Positions 9,033-18,449 of a stretch of 64,000 nucleotides of DNA are shown here, one piece after another. A model generated the notes under the pieces. That model was given only the letters and a program-made list of their open reading frames with translations, was not told the DNA's origin and ran no database searches. This DNA is from Paraburkholderia sp. BCC1886 (GTDB lineage Bacteria; Pseudomonadota; Gammaproteobacteria; Burkholderiales; Burkholderiaceae), in NCBI RefSeq assembly GCF_900996245.1, contig NZ_CAAJGK010000107.1, positions 62,001 to 126,000 of the forward strand, written 5' to 3'. Position 1 is the stretch's first letter, and the number at the start of each line of letters is the position of its first letter. The translations under genes were made by a program, and so were the position numbers.

Positions 9033-10859
9033 ATGACTCGCGCCCTACGCAACATCGCCATCATTGCCCACGTCGACCACGGCAAGACCACGCTCGTCGA
9101 CCAACTGCTTCGCCAGACCGCCACGTTCCGCGACAATCAGCAGCTCACCGAGCGCGTAATGGACTCGAACGACATCGAAAAGGAACGTGGCATCACGATT
9201 CTTTCGAAGAACTGCGCGGTCGAATACGAAGGCACCCACATCAATATCGTCGACACGCCGGGCCACGCCGACTTCGGCGGTGAAGTGGAGCGCGTGCTGT
9301 CGATGGTCGACTCCGTGCTGCTGCTGGTCGACGCGGTCGAAGGCCCGATGCCGCAAACGCGCTTCGTGACCAAGAAAGCGCTGGCGCTCGGCCTGAAGCC
9401 GATCGTCGTGATCAACAAGGTGGACCGTCCGGGCGCGCGCATCGACTGGGTGATCAACCAGACGTTCGACCTGTTCGACAAGCTCGGCGCGACCGACGAA
9501 CAACTCGATTTCCCGATCGTCTACGCCTCCGGCCTGAACGGTTATGCAGGGTTGACGCCGGACGTGCGCGAAGGCGACATGCGCCCGCTCTTCGAAGCCG
9601 TGCTGCAACACGTGCCGGTCCGCCCGGCCGACCCGGCAGCCCCGCTGCAACTGCAAATCACGTCGCTGGATTACTCGTCGTATGTCGGCCGTATCGGCGT
9701 GGGCCGTATCACGCGCGGCACGATCAAGCCGGGCATGGCCGTCGCCGTGCGCTCGGGTCCCGACGGCGCGATTCTCAACCGCAAGATCAATCAGGTTCTG
9801 TCGTTCAAGGGCCTCGAACGCGTTCAGGTCGATTCGGCTGAAGCTGGCGACATCGTGCTGATCAACGGTATCGAAGAAATCGGTATTGGGGTGACCATCT
9901 GCGCACCGGAACAGCCGGAAGCGCTGCCGATGATCACCGTCGACGAGCCGACGCTCACCATGAACTTCCTCGTCAACTCGTCGCCGCTGGCCGGCCGCGA
10001 AGGCAAGTTCGTCACGAGCCGTCAGATTCGTGACCGCCTGATGAAGGAACTGAATCACAACGTCGCGCTGCGCGTGAAAGAAACCGGCGACGAAACCACG
10101 TTCGAAGTGGCAGGCCGCGGCGAATTGCACCTGACCATTCTGGTCGAAAACATGCGTCGTGAAGGCTACGAGCTGGCCGTGTCGCGTCCGCGCGTGGTCA
10201 TGACCGAAGTCGACGGCGTGAAGCACGAGCCGTACGAAAACCTGACCGTCGACATGGAAGACGGCCATCAGGGTGGCGTGATGGAAGAGCTGGGCCGCCG
10301 TAAGGGCGAAATGCTCGACATGGCATCGGACGGCCGCGGCCGTACGCGTCTCGAGTATCGTATTTCGGCACGTGGCCTGATCGGCTTCCAGTCGGAATTC
10401 CTGACGCTCACGCGCGGTACCGGCCTGATGAGCCACACGTTCGACTCGTATCAGCCGGTCAAGGAAGGCGCGGTCGGCGAACGTCGCAACGGCGTGCTGA
10501 TTTCGCAGGACGACGGCGCTGCGGTGGCCTACGCATTGTGGAAGCTGCAGGATCGCGGCCGTATGTTCGTGTCGCCGGGCGAGCCGCTGTACGAAGGCAT
10601 GATCATCGGTATTCACAGCCGCGACAACGACCTCGTCGTGAATCCGATCAAGGGTAAGCAACTGACCAACGTGCGTTCGTCGGGTACGGACGAAGCGGTG
10701 CGCCTCGTGCCGCCGATCCAGATGTCGCTGGAATACGCGGTCGAGTTCATCGACGACGACGAACTGGTCGAAGTCACGCCGCAATCCATCCGTCTGCGCA
10801 AGCGTTACCTGAAGGAACACGAGCGTCGCAGCGCGAGCCGCAAGGGCGCAGTGGACTAA
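9033..10859 (+). CDS. typA: Ribosome-associated GTPase TypA/BipA
   Basis: TypA/BipA is an EF-G-like translational GTPase involved in 50S assembly and stress or cold adaptation. The start at 9033 gives 608 residues, the normal family length, beginning MTRALRNIAIIAHVDHGKTT. The longer in-frame start at 8754 would run through the promoter and is rejected. Motifs seen: G1 AHVDHGKTT (residues 12-20), G2 region EKERGITI, G3 DTPGHADF, G4 NKVD. EF-G-like domains III and V and the BipA-specific C-terminal domain follow. It is transcribed divergently from the efflux operon and ends at a strong terminator. Confidence 0.97.
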   Translation: MTRALRNIAIIAHVDHGKTTLVDQLLRQTATFRDNQQLTERVMDSNDIEKERGITILSKNCAVEYEGTHINIVDTPGHADFGGEVERVLSMVDSVLLLVDAVEGPMPQTRFVTKKALALGLKPIVVINKVDRPGARIDWVINQTFDLFDKLGATDEQLDFPIVYASGLNGYAGLTPDVREGDMRPLFEAVLQHVPVRPADPAAPLQLQITSLDYSSYVGRIGVGRITRGTIKPGMAVAVRSGPDGAILNRKINQVLSFKGLERVQVDSAEAGDIVLINGIEEIGIGVTICAPEQPEALPMITVDEPTLTMNFLVNSSPLAGREGKFVTSRQIRDRLMKELNHNVALRVKETGDETTFEVAGRGELHLTILVENMRREGYELAVSRPRVVMTEVDGVKHEPYENLTVDMEDGHQGGVMEELGRRKGEMLDMASDGRGRTRLEYRISARGLIGFQSEFLTLTRGTGLMSHTFDSYQPVKEGAVGERRNGVLISQDDGAAVAYALWKLQDRGRMFVSPGEPLYEGMIIGIHSRDNDLVVNPIKGKQLTNVRSSGTDEAVRLVPPIQMSLEYAVEFIDDDELVEVTPQSIRLRKRYLKEHERRSASRKGAVD

Positions 10860-10902
10860 ATAAGCATCGTTCGTCGGCGGCTCTGTGCCGCCAGGATGAT
10901 CG

Positions 10903-10940
10903 AAAAAGCCGCTCCGGGCTAACCCGGAGCGGCTTTTTTT
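10903..10940. terminator. Strong terminator after typA
   Basis: Perfect 16-bp stem (10903-10918 with 10923-10938), CTAA loop and T-tract on the plus strand. The A-tract on the left arm means it may also stop the converging minus-strand gene ending at 10972. Confidence 0.93.
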
Positions 10941-10971
10941 CGGATGTCGGCGACATGCTGCCGGCGCGGCG

Positions 10972-12078
10972 TTACCTCAGTTCGTCATGGTGAGAGGCTA
11001 AGTGAGGTCGAAGGAAATTCAGCAGATCAGGCGGCTCGAGCAGATTGTTATTGCCATTCGGCGGCGGGACCGACGCGGTTTCGGGCAATGCGCCCCAATC
11101 GCGCGAACTTGGCGGACTGAAAAATAGCACCCGGTTGGGCGCGGCCGCGTAGTTGTCCTCGGAATAGGCGGTATTCATGTAGCCTCGCAAGCCCGTTCGC
11201 ATCTGCTCCAGACTGTCGTAGGTAAAGACCCCATTGTTCGGATCGAAAATGGCGTAGCGATCGGCGGGGCGATTTCCTGCGCCATGGGCGTCGTCCGGCA
11301 GATGTTGAATCAGCAACACATGACCGCTATCTGCGGGGCCGCTTGCGTCGGTGCGCTGGATACCGACCCGCACGTATGCAAGACCGCCCGGCGGTATGTC
11401 GCCCATGCTGTCCAGCAGACCTTCGATCCGCGTCTCTCGCGGCGAGGTGCCGTCGACATTCAGATTCAGTTCCGAAGACTGGCGATAATGCCGCAAGCCC
11501 AGCGCAGTCGGATTGCTCTGAAACGAGTCGATGTTGTGGTAGAGACTCGTCGCGTTATCTCCGCCACGATCCATATCGTTGTTCATGCTGTCGACGGCTA
11601 GCGGCAGGGTGCTCGTTTGCCCGTCACCGGTATAACTGCGGTCGATGCGCCGAAGCGTTTCGCGTGCAATGCCTTCGCAGGTTCCGCGACCTTCGTCGCC
11701 GCGTGTCTGCGCGCGTTCGAACTGATCGAATCTGACGTGTGACGAAGCAGTCTGGTCGAGCGCTTCGCCACCGCGGCACTCGCGGAATTCCGACCGGAAG
11801 CACGTGCCCAGCAGATTGCCGCGCTTCATACGCGTGTGATCCTGATGCAAGTTGTCCGCACGGTGTTCAGCGGGCGCGTCCCTGGCGCTCGCCGCGCGCG
11901 CCAGAGGCGCGTTGACCGACCGCTGATCCGTTGTTCGGCCATACCGGCCGGCAAAATCATATTCGGAAAAAATCGGTGTTGCACGGGACGTACTGGCCTT
12001 CGAGTCATGCGATCGCGCGACCGTTTCCGAAGACAAGGTCTGCCGTGATGCGCCGACGAAAGGGGTGAAGAAATCCAT
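10972..12078 (-). CDS. Putative YopT/AvrPphB-type (C58) cysteine protease, possible secreted effector
   Basis: The chosen start at 12078 gives 368 residues. It has a good Shine-Dalgarno (GGAGAG, 6 nt spacing), which the upstream in-frame start lacks. The protein is hydrophilic with no signal peptide or membrane segment. Residues 1-125 are Ser/Arg-rich and look disordered, as in many type III effectors. Three spaced motifs resemble the C58 triad: Cys134 in RGTCEGIARE, His253 in SGHVLLIQ, and Asp279 in RYAIFDPNNGVFTY. The last matches the FDPN-G pattern of YopT/AvrPphB-like proteases. It is alone between typA and sucA, and no secretion genes are nearby. The family assignment rests on motif order and is not certain; if correct, the host substrate is unknown. 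Confidence 0.68.
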   Translation of the reverse strand: MDFFTPFVGASRQTLSSETVARSHDSKASTSRATPIFSEYDFAGRYGRTTDQRSVNAPLARAASARDAPAEHRADNLHQDHTRMKRGNLLGTCFRSEFRECRGGEALDQTASSHVRFDQFERAQTRGDEGRGTCEGIARETLRRIDRSYTGDGQTSTLPLAVDSMNNDMDRGGDNATSLYHNIDSFQSNPTALGLRHYRQSSELNLNVDGTSPRETRIEGLLDSMGDIPPGGLAYVRVGIQRTDASGPADSGHVLLIQHLPDDAHGAGNRPADRYAIFDPNNGVFTYDSLEQMRTGLRGYMNTAYSEDNYAAAPNRVLFFSPPSSRDWGALPETASVPPPNGNNNLLEPPDLLNFLRPHLASHHDELR

Positions 12079-12486
12079 CTGCTGCTCTCCATTGAAATTA
12101 AACGAAACAAAGGCGGAACAGCGCGCCGGTTCACAGCGATCCCGGCACAATCAGTCGAGCGTTGGCGCGGGATTCATCTGTGGCGACAGTGTGTGGAAAA
12201 CGCGCCCAGGCGGGGTAATGGATAGCCATCACAGGCGTTGTGCGGCGCTCCCCGGCGTATGAAAAAGCCCAGAAATTGCGGGATTTCCGCACAGTCGCCC
12301 CGAGCCGGTACGTTTGCCCGCGTTCTATATTGGCTATCCGTTCTGTGCTATGCTCCCCGGGTGCAAAGTTTTAGGTCCTTCCAAGCAAGACTTGATTCGC
12401 GCAATCCGCTAAACGGTCAGGCCGTGTCGCGGAAGGTTCTGTAACCCGCTATTTCTCGAGAAACTCGAAGAAAGGTGAGCGTAAAA
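12079..12486. other. Divergent intergenic region between the C58-like gene and sucA
   Basis: A gap of about 400 bp with no convincing gene. It must hold promoters for both flanking genes. A possible sucA -10 is listed separately. I looked for a TTCG-N16-TTCG type III regulatory box on the effector side and did not find one. Confidence 0.5.
12346..12354 (+). promoter_or_regulatory. Possible extended -10 promoter of sucA
   Basis: TG-C-TATGCT (TATGCT at 12349-12354) lies about 133 nt upstream of the sucA ATG. No clear -35 was found, so this is tentative. Confidence 0.35.
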
Positions 12487-15348
12487 ATGATGAAGCAATT
12501 CCAGTCGAACTCCTATCTGTTCGGCGGCAATGCTCCGTACGTTGAAGAAATGTACGAAGCGTATCTCGACAATCCGGCGTCAGTGCCCGAGAACTGGCGC
12601 AGCTATTTCGATGCGTTGCAGAACGTCCCCGCATCGGATGGTACGAATGCCAACGACGTGGCCCATGGCCCGATCGTCGAATCTTTTGCCCAGCGCGCGA
12701 AGGCGAATGCTTTCATTCCGCGTACGGCAGGCGGCGGCGAAGATCTCGCTACTGCGCGCAAGCAGGTTTATGTGCAGTCTCTCATCGGCGCATATCGCTT
12801 CCTCGGCTCGCAATGGGCCAATCTCGATCCCCTGAAGCGCCGCGAACGTCCCGCAATCCCCGAACTCGAACCCGCGTTCTACGACTTCACCGAAGCCGAC
12901 ATGGACCAGGAGTTCAGCGCCACGAATCTGTATTTCGGATTCGAGCGTGCGTCGCTGCGCGAGATCGTCAAGGCGTTGCGTGACACGTATTGCGGCACGA
13001 TCGGTGTCGAGTACATGTACCTCAGCGACCCGGAGCAGAAGCGCTGGTGGAAAGAAAAGCTCGAGTCGACGCGTTCCACGCCGAGTTTCTCGAACGAGAA
13101 GAAAAAGCACATCCTGAATCGCCTGACGGCCGCTGAAGGCCTCGAGCGCTTCCTGCACACAAAATACGTCGGCCAGAAGCGTTTCTCGCTCGAAGGCGGC
13201 GAAAGCTTCATCGCGTCGATGGACGAAGTCGTGCGTCACGGCGGCGCGAACGGCGTGCAGGAAATCGTCATCGGCATGGCCCACCGTGGCCGTCTGAACG
13301 TGCTGGTCAATACGCTCGGCAAGATGCCGGCGGACCTGTTTGCCGAATTCGAAGGCAAACACGTCGACGACCTGCCGGCCGGCGACGTGAAGTATCACAA
13401 GGGTTTCTCGTCGGACGTTTCGACCGACGGCGGCCCGGTTCACCTGTCGCTCGCGTTCAACCCGTCGCACCTCGAAATCGTCAACCCGGTGGTCGAAGGT
13501 TCGGCGAAGGCCCGGATGGACCGTCGCGGCGACGACAGCGGCCTGCAAGTGCTGCCGGTACAGATCCACGGCGACGCGGCTTTCGCCGGCCAGGGCGTCG
13601 TGATGGAAACGCTGAACCTTGCGCAAACGCGCGGTTACGGCACGCACGGCACGCTGCACATCGTCATCAACAACCAGATCGGTTTCACGACGTCGGACCC
13701 GCGCGACTCGCGCTCCACGTTGTATTGCTCGGACGTCGTCAAGATGATCGAAGCGCCGGTGCTGCACGTGAACGGCGACGATCCCGAAGCAGTCGTTCTG
13801 GCCACGCAACTGGCTATCGACTTCCGGATGCAGTTCCACAAGGACGTCGTGGTCGACATCGTCTGTTTCCGCAAGCTGGGTCACAACGAGCAGGACACGC
13901 CGGCCGTCACGCAGCCGCTGATGTACAAGACCATCGCCAAGCACCCGGGCACGCGCGCACTGTACGCTGAAAAGCTGGTGCAGCAAGGCGTGATCACCGC
14001 GGAACAGGGCGACGAATTCGTCAAGGCGTATCGCAAGGCCATGGACGAAGGTCATCACACAGTCGACCCGGTGCTCTCGAACTACAAGAGCAAGTACGCG
14101 GTGGACTGGGTTCCGTTCCTGAACCGCAAGTGGACCGACGCAGCGGACACGGCCGTGCCGCTCGCCGAACTCAAGCGCCTTGCCGAGCGCATCACCACGA
14201 TTCCGGAAAACTTCAAGGTTCACCCGCTGGTCGAGCGCGTCATCAACGACCGTCGCGCGATGGGCCGTGGCGACGCGAAGCTCGACTGGGGCATGGGCGA
14301 GCATCTCGCGTTCGCCTCGCTGGTCGCGTCCGGTTACGCCGTGCGTCTGACCGGTCAGGATTCGGGCCGCGGCACGTTCACGCATCGTCACGCGGTGCTG
14401 CACGATCAGAACCGCGAACGCTGGAACGACGGCACGTACGTGCCGCTGCAGAACATTGCCGAAGGTCAGGCAAAGTTCAACGTGATCGACTCGGTGCTGT
14501 CGGAAGAAGCGGTGCTGGGCTTCGAATACGGTTACTCGACCGCCGAGCCGAATACGTTCGTCGCGTGGGAAGCGCAGTTCGGCGACTTCGTGAACGGCGC
14601 GCAAGTCGTGATCGACCAGTTCATCTCGTCGGGCGAAGTGAAGTGGGGCCGCGTGTCGGGTCTTACGATGCTGCTGCCACACGGCTACGAAGGTCAGGGT
14701 CCGGAGCACTCGTCGGCACGTATCGAGCGTTTCCTGCAACTGTGCGCAGACCACAACATGCAGGTCGTTCAGCCGACCACGCCGGCGCAGATTTTCCACC
14801 TGCTGCGCCGTCAGATGATCCGCCTGTTCCGCAAGCCGCTGATCGTCGCCACGCCGAAGTCGCTGCTGCGTCACAAGGAAGCCGTGTCGGATCTGTCGGA
14901 ACTGGCCAAGGGTTCGTTCCAGCCGGTGATCGGCGAAGTCGACGACACCATCGACGCGAAGAAGGTCAAGCGCGTCGTGGTGTGCTCGGGTCGCGTGTAT
15001 TACGACCTGCTCGCGCATCGTCGCGAAACGAAGGCGAACGACGTCGCAATCGTCCGTATCGAACAGCTCTATCCGTTCGCACACAAGCAGTTTGAAACGG
15101 AAATCAAGAAGTACGACAACGCGACGGAAGTGGTCTGGGTGCAGGACGAGCCGCAGAATCAGGGCCCGTGGTTCTACATCGAGCATCACCTGAAGGAAGG
15201 CATGAAGGACGGACAGAAGCTGGCGTACAGCGGCCGTCCGGCTTCGGCTTCGCCGGCAGTCGGCTATTACGCGAAGCACTACGAGCAGCAGAAGGCGCTG
15301 GTCGAAGGCGCGTTCGGCCGCCTCAAGAGCTCGTCGATCGCCAAATAA
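12487..15348 (+). CDS. sucA: 2-oxoglutarate dehydrogenase E1 component
   Basis: This is the thiamine-diphosphate-dependent E1 subunit of the 2-oxoglutarate dehydrogenase complex. It decarboxylates 2-oxoglutarate and transfers succinyl to the E2 lipoyl group. The ATG at 12487 gives 953 residues starting MMKQFQSNSYLFGG. It is preferred over an in-frame GTG at 12475 because AAAGGTGAG lies about 8 nt upstream of it. The N-terminal E2-binding segment (NAPYVEEMYEAYLDNP) is present. So are the GMAHRGRLNVLVN motif, the cofactor-binding half, and the transketolase-like C-terminal part (LLPHGYEGQGPEHSSARIER). sucB and lpdA follow, giving the whole complex in one cluster. Confidence 0.97.
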   Translation: MMKQFQSNSYLFGGNAPYVEEMYEAYLDNPASVPENWRSYFDALQNVPASDGTNANDVAHGPIVESFAQRAKANAFIPRTAGGGEDLATARKQVYVQSLIGAYRFLGSQWANLDPLKRRERPAIPELEPAFYDFTEADMDQEFSATNLYFGFERASLREIVKALRDTYCGTIGVEYMYLSDPEQKRWWKEKLESTRSTPSFSNEKKKHILNRLTAAEGLERFLHTKYVGQKRFSLEGGESFIASMDEVVRHGGANGVQEIVIGMAHRGRLNVLVNTLGKMPADLFAEFEGKHVDDLPAGDVKYHKGFSSDVSTDGGPVHLSLAFNPSHLEIVNPVVEGSAKARMDRRGDDSGLQVLPVQIHGDAAFAGQGVVMETLNLAQTRGYGTHGTLHIVINNQIGFTTSDPRDSRSTLYCSDVVKMIEAPVLHVNGDDPEAVVLATQLAIDFRMQFHKDVVVDIVCFRKLGHNEQDTPAVTQPLMYKTIAKHPGTRALYAEKLVQQGVITAEQGDEFVKAYRKAMDEGHHTVDPVLSNYKSKYAVDWVPFLNRKWTDAADTAVPLAELKRLAERITTIPENFKVHPLVERVINDRRAMGRGDAKLDWGMGEHLAFASLVASGYAVRLTGQDSGRGTFTHRHAVLHDQNRERWNDGTYVPLQNIAEGQAKFNVIDSVLSEEAVLGFEYGYSTAEPNTFVAWEAQFGDFVNGAQVVIDQFISSGEVKWGRVSGLTMLLPHGYEGQGPEHSSARIERFLQLCADHNMQVVQPTTPAQIFHLLRRQMIRLFRKPLIVATPKSLLRHKEAVSDLSELAKGSFQPVIGEVDDTIDAKKVKRVVVCSGRVYYDLLAHRRETKANDVAIVRIEQLYPFAHKQFETEIKKYDNATEVVWVQDEPQNQGPWFYIEHHLKEGMKDGQKLAYSGRPASASPAVGYYAKHYEQQKALVEGAFGRLKSSSIAK

Positions 15349-15473
15349 ACATCACAACCGAACCGGGGAAGCGCAGCGCGCTTTCCCGTGCCGCTTTAAC
15401 GGGGCACCGAGGTTCGAAGGCGGTCGTCGTTCACCGCGCCGTCACCCGATACGCATCCAGGAAGATATTCATA

Positions 15474-16757
15474 ATGGCTATTGTTGAAGTCAAGGTTCCC
15501 CAGCTTTCCGAGTCGGTCTCGGAAGCCACGATGTTGCAGTGGAAGAAGAAGCCCGGCGAGGCTGTCGCAGTCGACGAAATTCTCATCGAAATCGAGACCG
15601 ACAAGGTCGTGCTCGAAGTGCCGGCACCGTCCGCCGGCGTGCTCGCACAGATCATCGCGAACGACGGCGACACCGTCACGGCCGACCAGGTCATCGCCAA
15701 GATCGACACCGAGGGCAAGGCAGGCGAAGCTGCGGTCGAAGCCGAAGTGAAGCCGGCTCCCGAAGCAGCGCCGGCTCCGGCCGCCGCACCGGCACCGGCT
15801 GCCCAGGCTGCCGCTGCAACGGGCACGAACAACTCCGCATCGCCGGCGGCCGGCAAGCTGATGGCCGAGAAGGGTCTGGGCGCGGGCGACGTGTCCGGCA
15901 CGGGCCGCGACGGCCGCATCACCAAGGGCGACGTGCTGACCGCCGGCGCACCGGCTGCAAAGGCTGCGGCTCCCGCACCGGCCGCCGCACCGAAGGCGGC
16001 CAAGCCGTCGCTTCCGGACGTCAAGGCACCGGCATCCGCCGACCAGTGGCTCAAGGACCGTCCGGAACAACGCGTGCCGATGTCGCGTCTGCGTGCGCGT
16101 ATCGCCGAGCGTCTGCTCGAATCGCAGCAAACCAACGCCATTCTCACGACGTTCAACGAAGTGAACATGGCGCCGGTCATGGACCTGCGCAACAAGTACA
16201 AGGACAAGTTCGAAAAGGAACACGGCGTGAAGCTGGGCTTCATGTCGTTCTTCGTGAAGGCGGCGGTTCACGCGCTGAAGAAGTTCCCGCTCGTGAACGC
16301 ATCCATCGACGGTAACGACATCGTTTATCACGGTTACTTCGACATCGGTATCGCGGTCGGTTCGCCGCGCGGTCTGGTGGTGCCTATCCTGCGCAACGCC
16401 GACCAGCTGAGCCTCGCCGACATCGAAAAGAAGATTGCCGAGTTCGGCCAGAAGGCCAAGGACGGCAAGCTGTCGATTGAAGAAATGACCGGCGGTACGT
16501 TCTCGATCTCGAATGGCGGTGTGTTCGGCTCGATGCTGTCGACCCCGATCATCAACCCGCCGCAGTCCGCGATTCTGGGCGTGCACGCGACCAAGGAACG
16601 CGCCGTGGTCGAAAACGGCCAGATCGTGATCCGTCCGATGAACTACCTCGCGCTGTCGTACGACCACCGCATCATCGACGGTCGCGAAGCCGTGCTGTCG
16701 CTGGTCGCCATGAAGGACGCGCTGGAAGATCCGGCCCGTCTGCTGCTCGACCTGTAA
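15474..16757 (+). CDS. sucB: Dihydrolipoyl succinyltransferase (E2 of the 2-oxoglutarate dehydrogenase complex)
   Basis: This is the E2 core of the 2-oxoglutarate dehydrogenase complex. The start at 15474 (AGGAAG upstream) gives 427 residues. It has one lipoyl domain with the lipoylated Lys44 in the ETDKVVLEVP motif. An Ala/Pro-rich swinging linker follows (about residues 80-115), then a peripheral subunit-binding domain (PAAGKLMAEKGLGAGDVSG). The C-terminal catalytic domain ends with SYDHRIIDGRE, where His398 and Asp402 are the acyltransferase residues. A second upstream in-frame start would lie inside sucA and is rejected. It sits 125 nt after sucA. Confidence 0.97.
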   Translation: MAIVEVKVPQLSESVSEATMLQWKKKPGEAVAVDEILIEIETDKVVLEVPAPSAGVLAQIIANDGDTVTADQVIAKIDTEGKAGEAAVEAEVKPAPEAAPAPAAAPAPAAQAAAATGTNNSASPAAGKLMAEKGLGAGDVSGTGRDGRITKGDVLTAGAPAAKAAAPAPAAAPKAAKPSLPDVKAPASADQWLKDRPEQRVPMSRLRARIAERLLESQQTNAILTTFNEVNMAPVMDLRNKYKDKFEKEHGVKLGFMSFFVKAAVHALKKFPLVNASIDGNDIVYHGYFDIGIAVGSPRGLVVPILRNADQLSLADIEKKIAEFGQKAKDGKLSIEEMTGGTFSISNGGVFGSMLSTPIINPPQSAILGVHATKERAVVENGQIVIRPMNYLALSYDHRIIDGREAVLSLVAMKDALEDPARLLLDL

Positions 16758-16928
16758 TTACGGGTCCGCTGGCGCCGGCTTGTCATTGCACGAGCCGGCG
16801 CCATATGAGTACCACGCGAAGCACCACGCGGTACTACGCAAGCACCCAGCATCCAGCATTCCGCAGTACAGGAACGACGCGCGCCGCGAAGCGCGGCTGC
16901 GTGTCGTCCCGTCATCCAAAGGATTGTC

Positions 16929-18359
16929 ATGTCCAAAGAATTTGACGTCGTCGTGATCGGCGCAGGCCCTGGCGGCTATATCGCGGCTATTCGCGCCGCC
17001 CAGCTCGGCAAGACGGTTGCATGTATCGAAAAATGGAAGAACCCGGCCGGCGCGCTGAAGCTCGGCGGCACGTGTCTGAACGTGGGTTGTATTCCGTCGA
17101 AGGCGCTGCTCGCGTCGTCGGAAGAGTTTGAAAACACCTCGCATCACCTCGCGGACCACGGCATTACCGTGTCGGACGTGAAGGTCGACATCTCGAAGAT
17201 GATGGCCCGCAAGGAAGGCATCGTCGAAAAGATGACCAAGGGCATCGAATTCCTGTTCCGCAAGAACAAGATCACGTGGCTCAAGGGCCACGGCAAGTTC
17301 ACCGGCAAGACGGACGCCGGCGTGCAGATCGAAGTGAGCGGCGAAGGCGAAACCGAAACGGTCACGGCCAAGAACGTGATCATCGCGACGGGCTCGAAGG
17401 CGCGTCATCTGCCGAACATTCCAGTCGACAACAAGATCGTCGCCGACAACGAAGGCGCACTGAGCTTCGAATCCACGCCGAAGAAACTCGCCGTGATCGG
17501 CGCGGGCGTGATCGGTCTGGAACTCGGTTCGGTGTGGCGCCGTCTGGGCGCGGACGTGACCGTGCTCGAAGCCCTGCCGGAATTCCTCGGTGCCGCCGAC
17601 CAGGCGCTCGCGAAGGAAGCCGCCAAGCAGTTCAAGAAGCAGGGTCTGGACATCCACGTCGGCGTGAAGGTCGGCGAGATCAAGACGACCGACAGCAGCG
17701 TATCGATTGCCTACACGGACAAGGACGGCAACGCGCAGACGCTCGAAGCCGACCGCCTGATCGTGTCGATCGGCCGTGTGCCGAACACCGACAATCTCGG
17801 TCTGGAAGCGATCGGCCTGAAGGCCAACGAACGCGGCTTCATCGACGTCGACGAGCACTGCGCGACGGCCGTGCCCAACGTGTATGCGATCGGCGACGTG
17901 GTGCGCGGCCCGATGCTCGCGCACAAGGCGGAAGACGAAGGCGTGCTGGTGGCCGAGATCATCGACGGTCAGAAGCCGCATATCGACTACAACTGCATTC
18001 CGTGGGTGATCTACACCGAACCGGAAATCGCGTGGGTCGGCAAGACGGAACAGCAACTGAAGGCGGAAGGCCGCGAAGTCAAGACGGGGCAGTTCCCGTT
18101 CATGGCGAACGGCCGCGCGCTCGGCATCAACAAGGCGGATGGTTTCGTCAAGATGATCGCCGACGCGAAGACCGACGAACTGCTCGGCGTGCACATCATT
18201 TCGGCCAACGCGTCGGACCTGATCGCCGAAGCCGTGGTGGCGATGGAGTTCAAGGCGGCGTCGGAAGACATCGGCCGCATTTGCCATCCGCACCCGTCGC
18301 TGTCGGAAGTCATGCGCGAGGCGGCGCTGGCCGTCGACAAGCGCGCGCTGAACATGTAA
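16929..18359 (+). CDS. lpdA: Dihydrolipoyl dehydrogenase (E3)
   Basis: This flavoprotein reoxidises dihydrolipoyl groups of the 2-oxoglutarate dehydrogenase complex with NAD+. The 476 residues carry the FAD dinucleotide fold (GAGPGG, residues 11-16), the redox pair Cys49/Cys54 in GGTCLNVGCIPSK, and the NAD-binding GAGVIGLELGSVW motif. The C-terminal HPHPSLSE segment supplies the catalytic His-Glu pair from the partner subunit. An AAAGGA ribosome site precedes the ATG. It follows sucB by 171 nt and ends at a terminator before zapE. Confidence 0.97.
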   Translation: MSKEFDVVVIGAGPGGYIAAIRAAQLGKTVACIEKWKNPAGALKLGGTCLNVGCIPSKALLASSEEFENTSHHLADHGITVSDVKVDISKMMARKEGIVEKMTKGIEFLFRKNKITWLKGHGKFTGKTDAGVQIEVSGEGETETVTAKNVIIATGSKARHLPNIPVDNKIVADNEGALSFESTPKKLAVIGAGVIGLELGSVWRRLGADVTVLEALPEFLGAADQALAKEAAKQFKKQGLDIHVGVKVGEIKTTDSSVSIAYTDKDGNAQTLEADRLIVSIGRVPNTDNLGLEAIGLKANERGFIDVDEHCATAVPNVYAIGDVVRGPMLAHKAEDEGVLVAEIIDGQKPHIDYNCIPWVIYTEPEIAWVGKTEQQLKAEGREVKTGQFPFMANGRALGINKADGFVKMIADAKTDELLGVHIISANASDLIAEAVVAMEFKAASEDIGRICHPHPSLSEVMREAALAVDKRALNM

Positions 18360-18401
18360 TGACGCGCACGCCTGACTGAGCAGCACTTCGGCATTACCAC
18401 C

Positions 18402-18436
18402 AAGGCGGGCGGGTTCAATCCCTCCCGCCTTTCTTT
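18402..18436 (+). terminator. Terminator after lpdA
   Basis: A GC-rich stem of about 8-10 bp with one mismatch (18402-18412 with 18421-18431) is followed by a T-rich tract (18430-18438). It separates the dehydrogenase genes from zapE. Confidence 0.75.
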
Positions 18437-18449
18437 TTGCAGCGCCACG

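Noticed and set aside
9045..10820. 591-codon minus-strand open frame across typA
   Set aside because: Shadow of typA; composition is that of an antisense frame.
12580..15279. 899-codon minus-strand open frame across sucA
   Set aside because: Antisense shadow of a certain gene; Arg/His/Val-rich translation with no family motif, caused by high GC.
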